DNA from: Epinephelus fuscoguttatus
Lineage: Eukaryota > Chordata > Actinopteri > Perciformes > Serranidae
Assembly: GCF_011397635.1 (NCBI RefSeq)
Contig: NC_064759.1
Location: 17,260,428 to 17,324,427 of the forward strand
DNA: 64,000 nucleotides
Direction of reading: 5' to 3'
Shown in pieces: positions 21,851 through 33,437 of this stretch. Position 1 is the stretch's first letter, and each line of letters begins with the position of its first letter. A model generated the notes under the pieces. The model ran no database searches, was not told the DNA's origin, and saw only the letters and a program-made list of their open reading frames with translations. The translations under genes and the position numbers were made by a program.

Positions 21851-22639
21851 CAATTTTATTTATTTATCCCTCTCAAGCACTGATATTAAAAGACCTATTG
21901 CTGATTTTTTCCATCTTAAATATATCCTGATAACCAGCAGGTTGGAGCTGTCCTCAGGTTTTAGGAACACAACACCTCCATCTAGTGGAGAACAGCTGTA
22001 TGTGCGGCTCATTGTTTGACTGCTTTGTGTTCACAGCATAGGTTCATATATGTACAATCGTTGCGTCAAGTCAGGCACAGAAAGCGGAAACGCGGAAGTT
22101 GGGTAATTTGGCCTTCAAAATAAAACACCAGTTTCCCCCAATAATGGAATAATCCGCGTGCACTGAGCCATTTTTATCACATCCTGTGCTTTTTATTACA
22201 ACTGGAAGAACACTGTCTAATTCTCAGCCTCCTTTCTTGGATTTTTATGCGTAGACACTGAGGGTAATTTAACTATACATTTTATTTTGAAACACGGCTG
22301 AACAAGTGACTCGGGTTTTCGTGAGAGTTGGCAGACTGGGCAGCGAGTTGGCAACGTGTGAGAAGAGGTGACCCTTGGTGAACCACAACAATCGGGTATG
22401 GCAGTAATAAAGTGCATGTAAAGTGAGCTGAGTGCACGTGACAGATAAGATCGAAGTCTGTACGCAGTCTTAAAACTTCCTACAGGGGAGGCGCAGCGTC
22501 TCTCATCGCCCGCCTGTTGGTGTCTCCTGCTCTCCGGGGTGGTTTTGTCTCGGTGATTTACCCTCAAACCACTTAAACATGAGATTCCCTTTTAGTTTTA
22601 AGTTGAGTGATACGTAAAGTTTGCGCTGAGACTCGGAGG
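21851..22639. other. Intergenic, cxcr3.3-like promoter side
   Basis: No gene recognised. The minus-strand frame at 22217-22567 lacks family features. Base composition becomes more GC-rich towards 22500-22800, consistent with a promoter of the distal first exon. Confidence 0.35.
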
Positions 22640-22834
22640 AAGATTTGTGCGTTTTTGTGCCGGCCTTGACGGACGCCCGACAGCTGCAGGAGCTCCTCAG
22701 TCCTCCCTCCAAAAACACAGACGGTGGTTCATCGTGCAGAGTTGTTGACCCTGGTGTGAAGACATCTGTGGAGGTTGTCCTTTTTAAGTGTCATCAGTCC
22801 GCAGTGCACAGAGAGGCTACCTGCGCCCTGTATG
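22640..22834 (+). other. Possible distal first exon of the cxcr3.3-like gene
   Basis: A donor GTAAGT starts at 22835, immediately after an ATG at 22832-22834. Spliced to the acceptor before 23412, it reads ATG AAG ATG AAC in frame with the receptor, adding Met-Lys. Human CXCR3 has a similar tiny coding first exon. The 5' limit of the exon is a guess. Confidence 0.4.
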
Positions 22835-23335
22835 GTAAGTGAAATCACATGCGCAAACTACGCTTAAACTACAAGCCTGTTTGATAATGTCAGCTTTAGT
22901 GTGTTTTAAAGTATGAAGCCAAGTCTTTCCCTGTCTGTTTCTTATTTGAACTCCGTTTCAAACCGGATCCAGCTCTATAATCCATATTTATCTGCGCACC
23001 AGTGTGTCTCACCAGCACGTAGTCCTACAGGCACTTCTGTTTCTCATGTTGTGTTTGCTTATCTACCTCCATCAATATTAAAAAGTGAGTGTACCACACA
23101 GCCACCGTGCATGACATAGCAGCTTAGGTTGTGTGTTCGTGTGTTTGTGTGTGACGAAGAGGAACTGGGCTTTCCGTTCAAACCCACTCTGCTGTTGCCT
23201 CATCCGGTGACATCGCACCATGTGAGTTGTGATGTATGAGTTTGAGCGTGTTTATAATGCTCAGCTGGACTTCCCAAGGGGAGATTTTCAAAACTTGACT
23301 TTGACACAGCAGAGTTGAGACACAGAGAGAGGAGG

Positions 23336-23344
23336 TTATATAAG
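23336..23344 (+). promoter_or_regulatory. TATA box, proximal promoter candidate of the cxcr3.3-like gene
   Basis: TTATATAAG, 79 bases before the ATG at 23415. Transcription from here would start near 23370 and need no upstream exon. Confidence 0.4.
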
Positions 23345-23414
23345 CTGGTCTCTGAGCCACTGCAGCATTTTGGATTTCTTTCTTTGAAGCTGAACCTTCT
23401 TGTCTCCACAGAAG

Positions 23415-24819
23415 ATGAACATTGTGCCGGAGCTCGATGGATTATTCCGCCAGAATGACACCTATGACTACCAGGACTATGAGTACCCAGAGGACTTTGA
23501 GCAAAGTGCCAGTGAAGCGGTGTTGATCCCGCTTCTGTACTCTGCGGAGCTGGTCATAGGTCTGCTGGGGAATGGACTACTCCTGGCCGTTCTGGCTCAG
23601 AGGAGGCGATCCTGGAGGATGTCAGACACCTTCATCCTCCACCTGAGTGTCGCGGACATCCTGCTCCTGCTCACACTGCCCTTCTGGGCTGCACAGGCCG
23701 CTCAGCAAGGTGGATGGTGCTTTGGCGTGGTCTTCTGCAAGATCTGTGTGGCTGTTTTTAATGTAAGTACCAGGTTGTGTGTGGAACAGGCAAAGACTGG
23801 AAAGTGAAAGAGGGATGTAAGAAGGGTGTTTTTGGCTGTAGACTGCTGTTTCCTGTTTGATGAAGACTCTTGGCACACCAGGGTCATTGTACTTGATATG
23901 TTCATTTGTTTATACTCCCCATTGACTACCACATTCCTCCAGGCATTCCTAGGAGGAAGCGAGATGAGGGGAGAAGTGAAAGTGATAAAAATATGGCTGC
24001 AAGTTTTCAACTTACACAAGATAACTCAAGCTTTCCTTTCCTTTTCTTTTCTCCTAGATCAACTTCTACTGTGGGATCTTTCTGCTGGTTTGCATAAGCG
24101 TAGATTGCTACCTGTCCATCGTCCACGCCACTCGGCTGTACTCCCATGATAACCCCAGGTTAGCTCATATCAGCTGCCTGTCGGTCTGGATCGTCTCCTT
24201 GATCCTCACACTGCCGTGGTGTATTTTCCTGGTGGAGACGAAAGAAACGACACAGGAGAGAACACTGTGTGATCGCAGCTACTCTGAGCCAGTAACTCAT
24301 GGTAGGCTGGCCGCACGCTTGCTCCACCACACGCTGGGCTTCCTGCTGCCTGCAGGCGCCCTGATCATCATCTGCTCCTGTATCCTGCTGCGGCTGCAGC
24401 GCAGCTCTAAAGGCGTCCAGAAGCAGAAGGCCGTCATGGTCATCCTGCCCCTGGTAGTTGTCTTCCTACTATGCTGGGTGCCATACAACTTCGCACTCAT
24501 TGTGGACACCTTCAGGAGCAGGTCCAAAGAACCTGGTGATGTTTCATCTGGTAATCATGAGCACTCCATGGAGAGAGCTCTGATGGTCACATCTGGGCTG
24601 GGCTGCCTGCAGGCCTGCCTCAGGCCCCTGCTCTATCTTGGCCTGTGTGGAAACTTCAGGAATCGGACGCTGGCCATGTTGAAACGAGCTACAGTTGAAT
24701 CAGAGGGCTCGCTATGGGAGCTGGGTCTGGGCGAAGCGACTGTGCCTGACCAGAAGCATGCGGGGGAAGAGATGAAACAGATGACAGCTGTAGATCAAGC
24801 GCCGTCACCTCAGTGTTGA
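23415..24819 (+). CDS. cxcr3.3: Atypical CXCR3-type chemokine receptor (Cxcr3.3-like)
   Basis: Two coding exons, 23415-23762 and 24058-24819, joined in phase 0 within TM3 (VFN then INFYCG), giving 369 residues; two more if the distal first exon is used. Seen: an acidic Tyr-rich N-terminus (TYDYQDYEYPEDFE), GNGLL in TM1, LSVADILLLLTLPFW in TM2, CWVPYN in TM6 and a long Glu-rich tail. Two activation switches are altered: DRY is DCY (D132-C133-Y134) and NPxxY begins with Arg305 (RPLLY). Zebrafish Cxcr3.3 is reported to have an altered DRY and to act as a scavenger that opposes Cxcr3.2, so this gene fits that role. It should bind CXCL11-type ligands without Gi signalling; that is inference. Its paralogue at 33438-34651 keeps both motifs and the same intron. 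Confidence 0.88.
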
Positions 24820-25442
24820 TCGGTGGACAGAAATGCTGCCCTGTGACTCATAAGTGACCTGAATAATGCTCCACCCCTGCTGCTGGGGAATTCAGTGTGA
24901 AATCATGTCATGGGTTCAAGGGAAGATGACATAGTGTTGAGAAACAGATATTTATAAAAATGAGTCTTTCACATTGCACTTTAATGTGAAGGTTTCCGAG
25001 CCAAGTCATGATGACGTACACATAGTGTTGTACTTTTATTTGTAATCACTGTAGCTTGTCACGCTCAATCATTAGTTCTTAATTCAATTGTAGATATCTG
25101 TATTTTTATTGTGTATTATTATTATTGTTATTATTATTGAAAGCAAACTATTTTTACATTATTTTATTTTTTAGTGAGAGAATTGTGTCTGTGAACATGT
25201 GAACAGTTTTAAACTGCTGCACAATCATCATAAAGCTAATGTCATAATGATTGGAACTGTTGGGAATATAAGCTCTTGTCGAAACAGTATATTTACAGTA
25301 TAATAATATCCTGTAATTGTGATCTGCCATTAAAAACCCCGACAGAGTTCATAACTTCACTGCTGATAACACAAACTGTTTCACTTTCCATGTTACCCTG
25401 TTATCTTCAGGCAGTAAAGACTGTGTGGATTCCACGATTGTG

Positions 25443-25499
<57 letters not shown>

Positions 25500-27374
25500 A
25501 AAGCAGTGACGGAATTTCCCTTTCGGCAAATCCCACAGCCTTAATTATTTCTTTTACTTCATTGTTGCGACATGGGTGTGTGGACTGCAGGACACAGGAT
25601 GACACAAACAGGTGGTGATGTCACCAGTCAGGTGACAGAGAGCGAGGCAGATGAGTGGGGGGAGGAGGAGGAGGAGGAAAAACCAGCTCTCTGTTGCTGC
25701 GGCGGCCTTTTCACAGCTCTCTGTTTACTCTCATCAGAAGACTTGTCTGTTTGGTGGAGAGAACAGTGGTGTGCTTTGTGCATGAGGGCAGTTGACTGGA
25801 AAAAAGTGTTGGTGTCGGAGGAAAGCAAAACGTTCAACGAGCTAAAATCTTATTTATAATAAGAGATCACAGTGCATGCACTACACTTGTGGTTTTGCTA
25901 CCTTTTTGCTGTGCAGGTTACGACCTGCCAGGCACGATTTGTTTCCGCATTCAAGGCTAGATAACGATATTGACTCATAAGCATGTGACATGAAATTAAA
26001 TGTACTTTCATTATTGAGTGTTGGTTTAGATACACGTAGATACAAACTCCCTTCTCCCAGGCCACTCAATTCTGTTCCTCTTTGTTTCAAAGAAATGGCG
26101 TTCAAGTTCATCTGGAGTTGAAGTCTCATGATAATGTGGTCTTGAGAAATGCTGGTTGACTGTGACAGCAGCAGCACGTCAAGTTGATAGCATTACTGCT
26201 TATAATTAGTGATGAGTGTTGCATCAGACTGAAATGGTATTTCCTGTGTCAGCAAGAGCAGTGGTTCCCAAGCTTCTACTTTAAGGGACCCCTTTTCTAT
26301 CATTGAGTAAAATGATCACCCCTGTAGTTTAATATTTCATGTTATTTTCAGTGCAAAACAACTGACAAACTGTATAATAAACCCAAATAGTGAGCACAAT
26401 ATATGCAGAAGTTGGTGTGAAATGATTTGGATGGAGTATGAGCAGATTATTTCCTATCAATATTACCTCAGAAATAAGATTTCTTGATATTTTTATGAAC
26501 TTTATGTACGATTCTCTGTCTGTATGATGCATTTTCTTTAATTTCTAATAATCATACATACGTAATAGGCTTCTTTTTTGACAAGTTTAGTGTTTTTCTT
26601 CTTCCTGACGCTTTGCCATTGTTCTATTAGCCTTTTGGTATTTAATTGTGTGTGTGTGTGTGTGTGGGGGGGGGGGGTTTCTTGGTTAAGGATTTCTTAC
26701 ATGCCACCAATAGTATTCTCAGCAGATATTTATCCTTTTTCCTCCATTAGAGTTCCTCTAGTCTGATCAGGTACATCGCTTCAAAGTTAAAGGTCATTTT
26801 GGTCGAGAAAATCGTTTCAAGAATGCCATAAATTTTAGTACAAAAGGGAGCAACTGAAGGGCAACCCCAGAAGATTAAGTGTGTGCTTTCTAATGCAGGA
26901 TGAGGCTGTTCTGTTTAGCAGAGAGTGAAGACTCTGTGAGTACAGCTCATGTTCAGGTCCTCACCATGCTTTTTTGAAGTTTATAGCTAAAATACCAATT
27001 TTAAATTAAAAAAATGACAAGTTCATTTAGTGTTCTTAACATAAATGAAAGGCTGTATACTCACTGTGTGTTCTTTGTAAGTTTTCTTACATCCTCTAAA
27101 CTAGTCCATACACATTGAGTGCACAGTTCCCCATGTACAGTTTCAAATGGTGTGTGTTTGGGATACAGGTCAAAGGAAATTGCAGATTAAATAGTCAACT
27201 GAACCCATTAAGAAGAGCAATGTATTCAGACAGTGTTTTTGTGAATTTGATACAATTAATTGCTTTATTGAAAGTACAGTAGTACCATTACCAATAGTGG
27301 GATAGTTGGTGGGCTAAAACTGTACATTAGTAGTTGAGGTAGCACGTTGAAAGGCAGATAGTTAAAATGTTTAA
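24820..27374. other. Intergenic, 3' side of the cxcr3.3-like gene
   Basis: No gene recognised. The 3' UTR is probably AT-rich to about 25340, with a weak ATTAAA at 25329-25334. A G-run with TG repeats is near 26650-26680. Confidence 0.4.
25444..25497 (+). repeat. (TG)n microsatellite
   Basis: About 27 uninterrupted TG units. Confidence 0.95.
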
Positions 27375-28195
27375 AAAAACATTCAGCCACAGTGGGAGCG
27401 ACAGCGATCGGTCGCATTTGAGCCATTTTTAAGCATTTTTCTGTTGTTATAGCGCCACCCAGTTGCCAATTAGAGTTAAATTTCTCCACTCACCTTGAGG
27501 CGTCCTGTTCTTCATATCTACCAAGTTTATTAAAAATCGATGTGGCAGTTAGGCCTAGATAAGAAATTAGCTCTGTAGCGCCCCCATTTTGTTTGATGGG
27601 GTCAATAATGGAGGGATCCCCTCAGATTATGTGTGGTCATATGCCTACAAAGTTGCGTGGTGATCGGTGACACCCTTGAGATGTTATACACCTTTATGTG
27701 ATGAGCCACGCCCTCCACAATATTCATTGCCTTATAGAGGCTCAGTTTTAGTAAGTTTTCCAACTTTTGCCAAGAGGGAACTTTAGATATTGGTCCCTAG
27801 ATTATGTTCACAGAGTTTCATGCAGATCGGTCAAACTTCCTAGAAAGAGATCGATTTTAAGTGTTTTTGAAAAAATACAAAATAGCGGAAAATCTGTAAA
27901 CTGGAAGTTATGGGTTCTTGAGGCAAATTTGTTCCTCATGAGGAGAGGCATCTCTGTGCAAAGTTTCATGTCTGTACGACATACGGGGCATGAGATATGC
28001 CCATTCAAAGTTTGCAATTTCAATCGGTTGCTGTAGCGCCCCCCTTTGGCCAATTGATGCAATATTGCTTCATTCGCATCCTCCCATGACCCTCTACCAC
28101 TGTGCCAAATTTCACATGGATTGACCAAGTCAGTGAGGAGAAAAACGTGGAACAGACACACCCACAGACAGTTTTTGTCATTATGTAGTAAAGAA
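27375..28195 (-). repeat. 0.8-kb interspersed repeat, inverted-pair copy B
   Basis: Reverse complement of 12318-13115, very similar throughout. The two copies face each other across about 14 kb holding the first two chemokine receptor genes. Confidence 0.85.
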
Positions 28196-29099
28196 AGATT
28201 CAAGAAGGCCTCTCAACCCACTGTGAAGCTGTGGTGACCCCTAGTGGGGGTTGGGAATGAGTGAGCTAGAGTTAATCAGCTAAGAGACAAGCAGCCAATC
28301 AGGACTCTTCTATAAGTTAAAAAGTTGTTGTCAAACACAAACTGTCCACAATAAAGGGAGTTGAGTCCCCCATATGATCAAGACAAACTGCTTCATCAAA
28401 GTAGAAAAGCATCGAGCATCGTGACTGGATGACTAAAAACAAGACCAGTGCATGCTGACCACATAGCCGACCGCACAGAGTTTGATGTGTGTGAATGGGT
28501 GTGCAGCCAAGATCTCGACTCTCTAACTGTGGGAGAGATTATGAACCTGTCGCTCGCTTTGTTCTCTGACACAGTGACCGAACCAGCAGAGCTGCTGCTT
28601 CTAGACTGAACTGTTTACTGTAGACAACACTGGTTGTTGCTGCAATCAACCAGTTTAAGAGGTGATAATATCTTTAAACACCACCACCCCCCTGCTGTTG
28701 TGAAATATTTGCCTCTCATGTTAATTATGAATGAGAGGTGCTGTAAAGGGCTAACAGTGGTGACATGTTGGTTTTTTTTTTTGATACTTGTGTCTTGAAC
28801 TGAGAAGTCTCACACAGGACACGGCACATCTTGGTGCTCATTGTTCAGATACTTCTTGTCACCCTTCTGCTCAAACCACATGTTTGAGGATGTGCGGCTG
28901 CTTTTTGTCACTTTGTTTCAATTTCCTGTCAAAAAGATGTATGAAATTTCCACTGAAACCGCTACGTGTTGGTTTGCAGGTTTCATCTCTGTATGAGTTC
29001 TTTGTTTGATCACCGGATCCTAACTATATCATAAGCACTTAGAACATTTTAAGAATGTTAATATATTAAAATATCTCCCATGCTCAATGCATACAGATG
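28196..29099. other. Intergenic, no feature seen
   Basis: No gene or recognised repeat. The frame at 28788-29009 has no family signature. Confidence 0.35.
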
Positions 29100-29290
29100 G
29101 TAGAGAGGATAGAAAGGGATGTTTCACAATCTAACTTCTCCTAAAGTTCAAATTGTGAAGTTTCATGCTGCAAACTTCTCTGTTCTCTATCTGCCATCTC
29201 AGTCACACAACATTCATTACAGTATATATTTGGCTGATTTTATAACTTCTCTACAAGCTGTATAGTTTCTGTTAATTACAATAAAGATTA
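29100..29290 (+). repeat. Duplicated module D, copy 1
   Basis: Matches 38165-38370: both share CACAATCTAACTTCTCCTAAAG, then CTATCTGCCATCTCAGTCACA and TATATTTGGCTGATTTTAT. The two copies lie on either side of the cxcr3.2-like gene. Confidence 0.7.
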
Positions 29291-29452
29291 CAACTTTGAA
29301 ACACAAATTCCTACAGTGCGCAATACTTTTTAAATGCCTGTGTGTTTGGATCATAGAGGAAAACAAACATAATACAAGGAGGCTAACATTCAAATTTGGT
29401 GTTGATCTGGATGTGATAAACAGAATTTGACAAAGTCCTCATCACCATACAC

Positions 29453-30084
29453 CAGGGCTGTCAAACATATGGCTTGTGGGCCAAAACTGGCCTGCCGAAG
29501 GGTCCAATCTGACCCACTGGATGACTCTGCACACCTTATACTGATGCATGTGTATAGGCTAAGAGGTGTCAGGTTTCAGGAGCTGGTTAAATATTCAGTA
29601 GCCTGCCTTATGTAAAATGCTGCTTCAGAGTCTTTTCCACCAGGATCAGAATACAGTTCTCTGAAATAACAATGAATACTTATTGTGGTCTTATTTAGAG
29701 ATATTAAACAGTGTGCAAAGTGTTGTCAATAAGCAGCCTCAAAGGACTACAAAAGTAGGGCAGGCAGTGATAATTTAACCTGCTTCCTTAATAGCTGCCA
29801 CCTTAGTTTGGTGTGGTGATGTTACTGTGCATTACTGCACAGGACATGCACAGAAAAATGCACATGTAATGACAGTGAGTAAGTTCACTGACTGAATGCG
29901 GAAAAGCAGACAAAATGTTAATTCTTTTCAGAATGTACTTGTACTTCTTCACACGAAATGAAATGGAAACATTTAGAGGTGTTGTTATTCACAGGTTTAA
30001 TGCAGTGATTTAACTGGTCCGGCCCACTGGAGATCAACCTGGGCTGTATGTGACACACAAACAAAAATGAGTTTGACACCCCTG
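29453..30084 (+). mobile_element. hAT-like non-autonomous element
   Basis: Starts CAGGGCTGTCAAAC and ends GTTTGACACCCCTG, inverted termini typical of hAT elements. The flanks CCATACAC and CTGTACAC match at 6 of 8 bases, a decayed target duplication. The interior has GTGGGCCAAAACTGGCC and TCCGGCCCACTGGAG words typical of these elements, with no coding frame. Confidence 0.75.
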
Positions 30085-30173
30085 CTGTACACAGTTCCCT
30101 TCTTCTCACTTTCATCAATTAGATATATAAAAATAAATCTTTTCATTCAAATAAGTGATCAATTTTATTATTT

Positions 30174-30174
<1 letters not shown>

Positions 30175-30236
<62 letters not shown>
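30175..30236 (+). repeat. (TG)n microsatellite
   Basis: About 31 uninterrupted TG units. Confidence 0.95.
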
Positions 30237-30240
<4 letters not shown>

Positions 30241-31205
30241 CTGTCTGTCCGCTGTTAATCTAGCAAACTACTGGACCATTCAGCCTCATATTTTGTGTGC
30301 ACATTTCTGACTGTATGTTTAAGAAGCTCTCGTGGTTGCAGTGATTCACAATTGTTAAAAAACCTGTTTCATTGACTGTTTTCGTCGACTGCTGACTCTT
30401 TACACCTCTTAACTGGCCAGTAGGGGCTGCTAAATTTTCCAGATGTAATCTCGGCTAAAAACACCTAGTCTCACTCTGAAGTCGTCAAATTCCGGCGCCT
30501 GGGCAACACTATCCGGCGTCAGACACAGACAAAAAAAGCTGCTTTCATGTCGGCATGATATGTACTCAGTTGCTGTCATAGCAAGAGAGGCAAGAGCGAA
30601 ATTTAAGGTGGCAGAAGTCCAAATACGGTGGATGGGAGGGAACAACAACCACAAACTTTCCTGTGAGATTATAAAGCCTAACCCTCTTCTTTTCTTTTTT
30701 TAAACCCAACCACATGCTTTTGTTGCCTAAACCCAAACATGTGTATGTGTTGGCAAATCATAACCACATGTGTTTGTTGTTGAAGGAAAAGAAACATTGA
30801 TTCACACTGTTGCACTGACGTAGTGTGTTTATTTTCAAAGAGACTATGTAAATGTCTTGTGAAAATGGAAGTGTATTTCGAAAGAAGACAATGCTGTAAC
30901 AGGCAGAACTTGACATGGCATCCCAGATCATCAACAACCAACACACCCAGGGTACCTTCCACGTCATATCTGGATGTGGAAAGTCCATGACCAAACGTCA
31001 ATATGTGATGAGATCAGAGTGAGAATGTGTTGAAAAACAACAAGCCTTACCTAGTCTGTTTCAGGCCACATTTTGGTTTTCATTGTGGCTTCATTTTGAA
31101 CCTCAGCATCTGCAGATGAATTCCATACCCAATATGTCCTAATCCGCTAAAGTTCGTCACAATACAAGATGAATTAGTCCTTGTCTTTTATCATCCATCT
31201 TGGCC
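30237..31205. other. Intergenic, repeat debris
   Basis: No gene recognised. From about 30690 to 30800 there are ACCCAACCACATG and GCCTAAACCCAAACATG words seen in a common fish repeat. Confidence 0.35.
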
Positions 31206-31703
31206 TTAAAGGGACAGTGCACCCAAAAATGAAAATTCAGCCATTATCTACTCACCCATATGCCGATGGAGGCTCAGGTGAAGTTTTAGAGTCCTCACAA
31301 CACTTCCGGAGATCCCAGGGGAGAGGGGGTAGCAGCACAACTCCACCTAATGGAGGCTTATGGTGCCCCAGATTCAAACGTCCAAAAAGACATAATTGAA
31401 ACCACAAAATATTTCCATACTGCTCATCTGTAGTGATCCAAGTGTCCTGAAGCCCCGACATAAAAAGGTGTTTGGAAAAACGTCATTTGAACTCTGTCTT
31501 TCGCCTCATTGTGTGTTCACGTGCTTTCGCTGGAATCTGGGGCGCTGTAAGCCTCCATTGGTTGGAGTTGTGTTGCTATACCCTCTCCCCTGGGATCTCC
31601 GCAAGTGATGTGAGGACTCTAAAACTTCACCTGAGCCTCCCTCAGGATATGGGTGAGTAGATAATGGCTGTATTTTCATTTTTGGGTGCACTATCCCTTT
31701 GAA
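31206..31703. repeat. Fold-back MITE with long inverted arms
   Basis: Arms of about 165 bases (31206-31371 and 31543-31703) are reverse complements with scattered mismatches. Outer ends read TTAAAGGGACAGTGCACCC and its inverse GGGTGCACTATCCCTTTGAA. The same small peptide frame appears from both arms, a result of the palindrome. Confidence 0.85.
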
Positions 31704-33025
31704 GGAGCCGGAAGGAACAATTTCACCATGTGCAACTCTCTGCGCAAGTAGGTTTAGCTGCAGCTGAAGCAGCTACGTGACCCACCCACCATATCCATGC
31801 GTCAGTCCACGATCACCTCCTTTTGCCTCTTGGCCTGGAAACCAAAGCCACGACAAAAGTAATCAGCTAGCTAGGTTAAAAGAGAAGCAGCTAATTCCAC
31901 TGCAGATTACTAAATACATGGCCTAAAATGTAATTTGTAACATATTTACTATTAGATTACTCAAACTACCGTAAAACTTTAATTAATAGCCCGGGCTATT
32001 ATTTGCTTAACAACTGAAACCAACAGGCCAATATTTGGCACAGGCCTTTAATTACTTTTACACACCTTTTACCCTGCTTATAAAATGCATTATGTCTTCA
32101 TGTGTAATGAGTTATAAAGTTGATTATTGCTATGTATGGCCTCATATATACTCACTACAGTGGCACCTTGTAGCAGGGTTCAGATAACCATTATGCTGGT
32201 GGGTTTGTCTTGTACTGGTGGTGGGCGCAGTTTGTGGGGCTGTCTCGTTTACACTGCAAATGTAATCTGTCTGGAGTTATAAATGTCTGTCTGCAGTCTG
32301 CCTGCAACACAGTTTCCTTCTGTCCACTGCACGTCATCACAACACACCAGGAACATCTCAGAAGTGGAGCGATTTGCCTGCCATATTTTGTACACTTGGA
32401 GATTTTGGGTCATTTTTCCTCGATACTTGTGCTTCCACCATAAGTAAGTAGGCTATTTAGTGACATGTTTTTACTTTTTGTCAACTTTAATTGTGTTCAT
32501 TTCCTGTTCTGTTGTTTTGTAGCCCTCAGACAATGGCACAAAGTTAATACTGTTAAAAGTCCAGCTATAAAAAACATGGATCAAAGATATATGGTTGTGT
32601 CTTAGTCATTAAAAATACAGTCATCATAATAATTATATGGTAAGGATATTCATATTTCACATACAACGCCTGTTTGCGGGAAAACTCACGTTTGTGCAAC
32701 ACGTTGCAGCTGCTTTAAAAATAGACAACGTGTATTTTAATAGTTCTGAAACCCGCTGCAGGGCTTCTGCTAAAATGACAAGACTGTTTTAAGTGGTCAG
32801 CCTGGGCGGGCGGCTGTCGGAGAGCTGTGCTCCACTGGGTGCACTTTTCTAGTTTTGTTTAAATTTACATAATGGTCTAAAGTCACTTCAAGGCCTTGAA
32901 TCTGGCAGGTGTGTTTATTGCCTAAAAAACAGTCACAAGTGAAGACCTTTTTTTTTAAATCTCAGAGGCTCCTGATGTTTTATTGTAATGATGAAAACAC
33001 TGGTTTAGAATAGAAAAAAAACTAT
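31704..33025. other. Intergenic, no gene recognised
   Basis: AT-rich DNA without family-specific frames. The frame at 32210-32443 has no signature. Confidence 0.4.
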
Positions 33026-33038
33026 TTTATTCTTTATT
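33026..33038 (-). terminator. Two poly(A) signals of the cxcr3.2-like gene
   Basis: AATAAA on the minus strand at 33026-33031 and 33033-33038, about 400 bases after the stop codon. Confidence 0.55.
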
Positions 33039-33437
33039 GAGAAAAACAAAGCAATATACAGTATTATCATGGTATAAAATATACATAATTTAAAACTTTG
33101 CTTGTAAAACAGTCGCTATCACTTTACCTTGCAGACAGAAAAGGGAAATGTTATATTTCTACTACAAGAAAAATAGCTGCCAACAAGTCCAGGTGTGTGA
33201 CCTCAAATCCCTGAAAGACAATGTTATTTTTGTCTGATGGTCATGCTCATGTTCATCTACTCATACACTGTGAGAACAACAGGAAGTTGAAAGAATGCAT
33301 AGCCTGTTTAAGGCTACAGAACACAGGAAATTTACATTAACACTTTGCGCTCAGCTGTCTCGGTCTTCATGTCAGTCAGTCTTTAAGTCTGGGCAGGTCT
33401 GTACATGTGGTTGTTGATATGTCTGTCTCTCTCTCTC

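Noticed and set aside
25276-25605. ORFs with poly-Cys-Val or poly-His-Thr tails
   Set aside because: The tails are translation of the TG/CA microsatellite; the same applies to 30067-30258.
31252-31691. Small ORFs with matching peptides on both strands
   Set aside because: The match arises because the fold-back arms are reverse complements.
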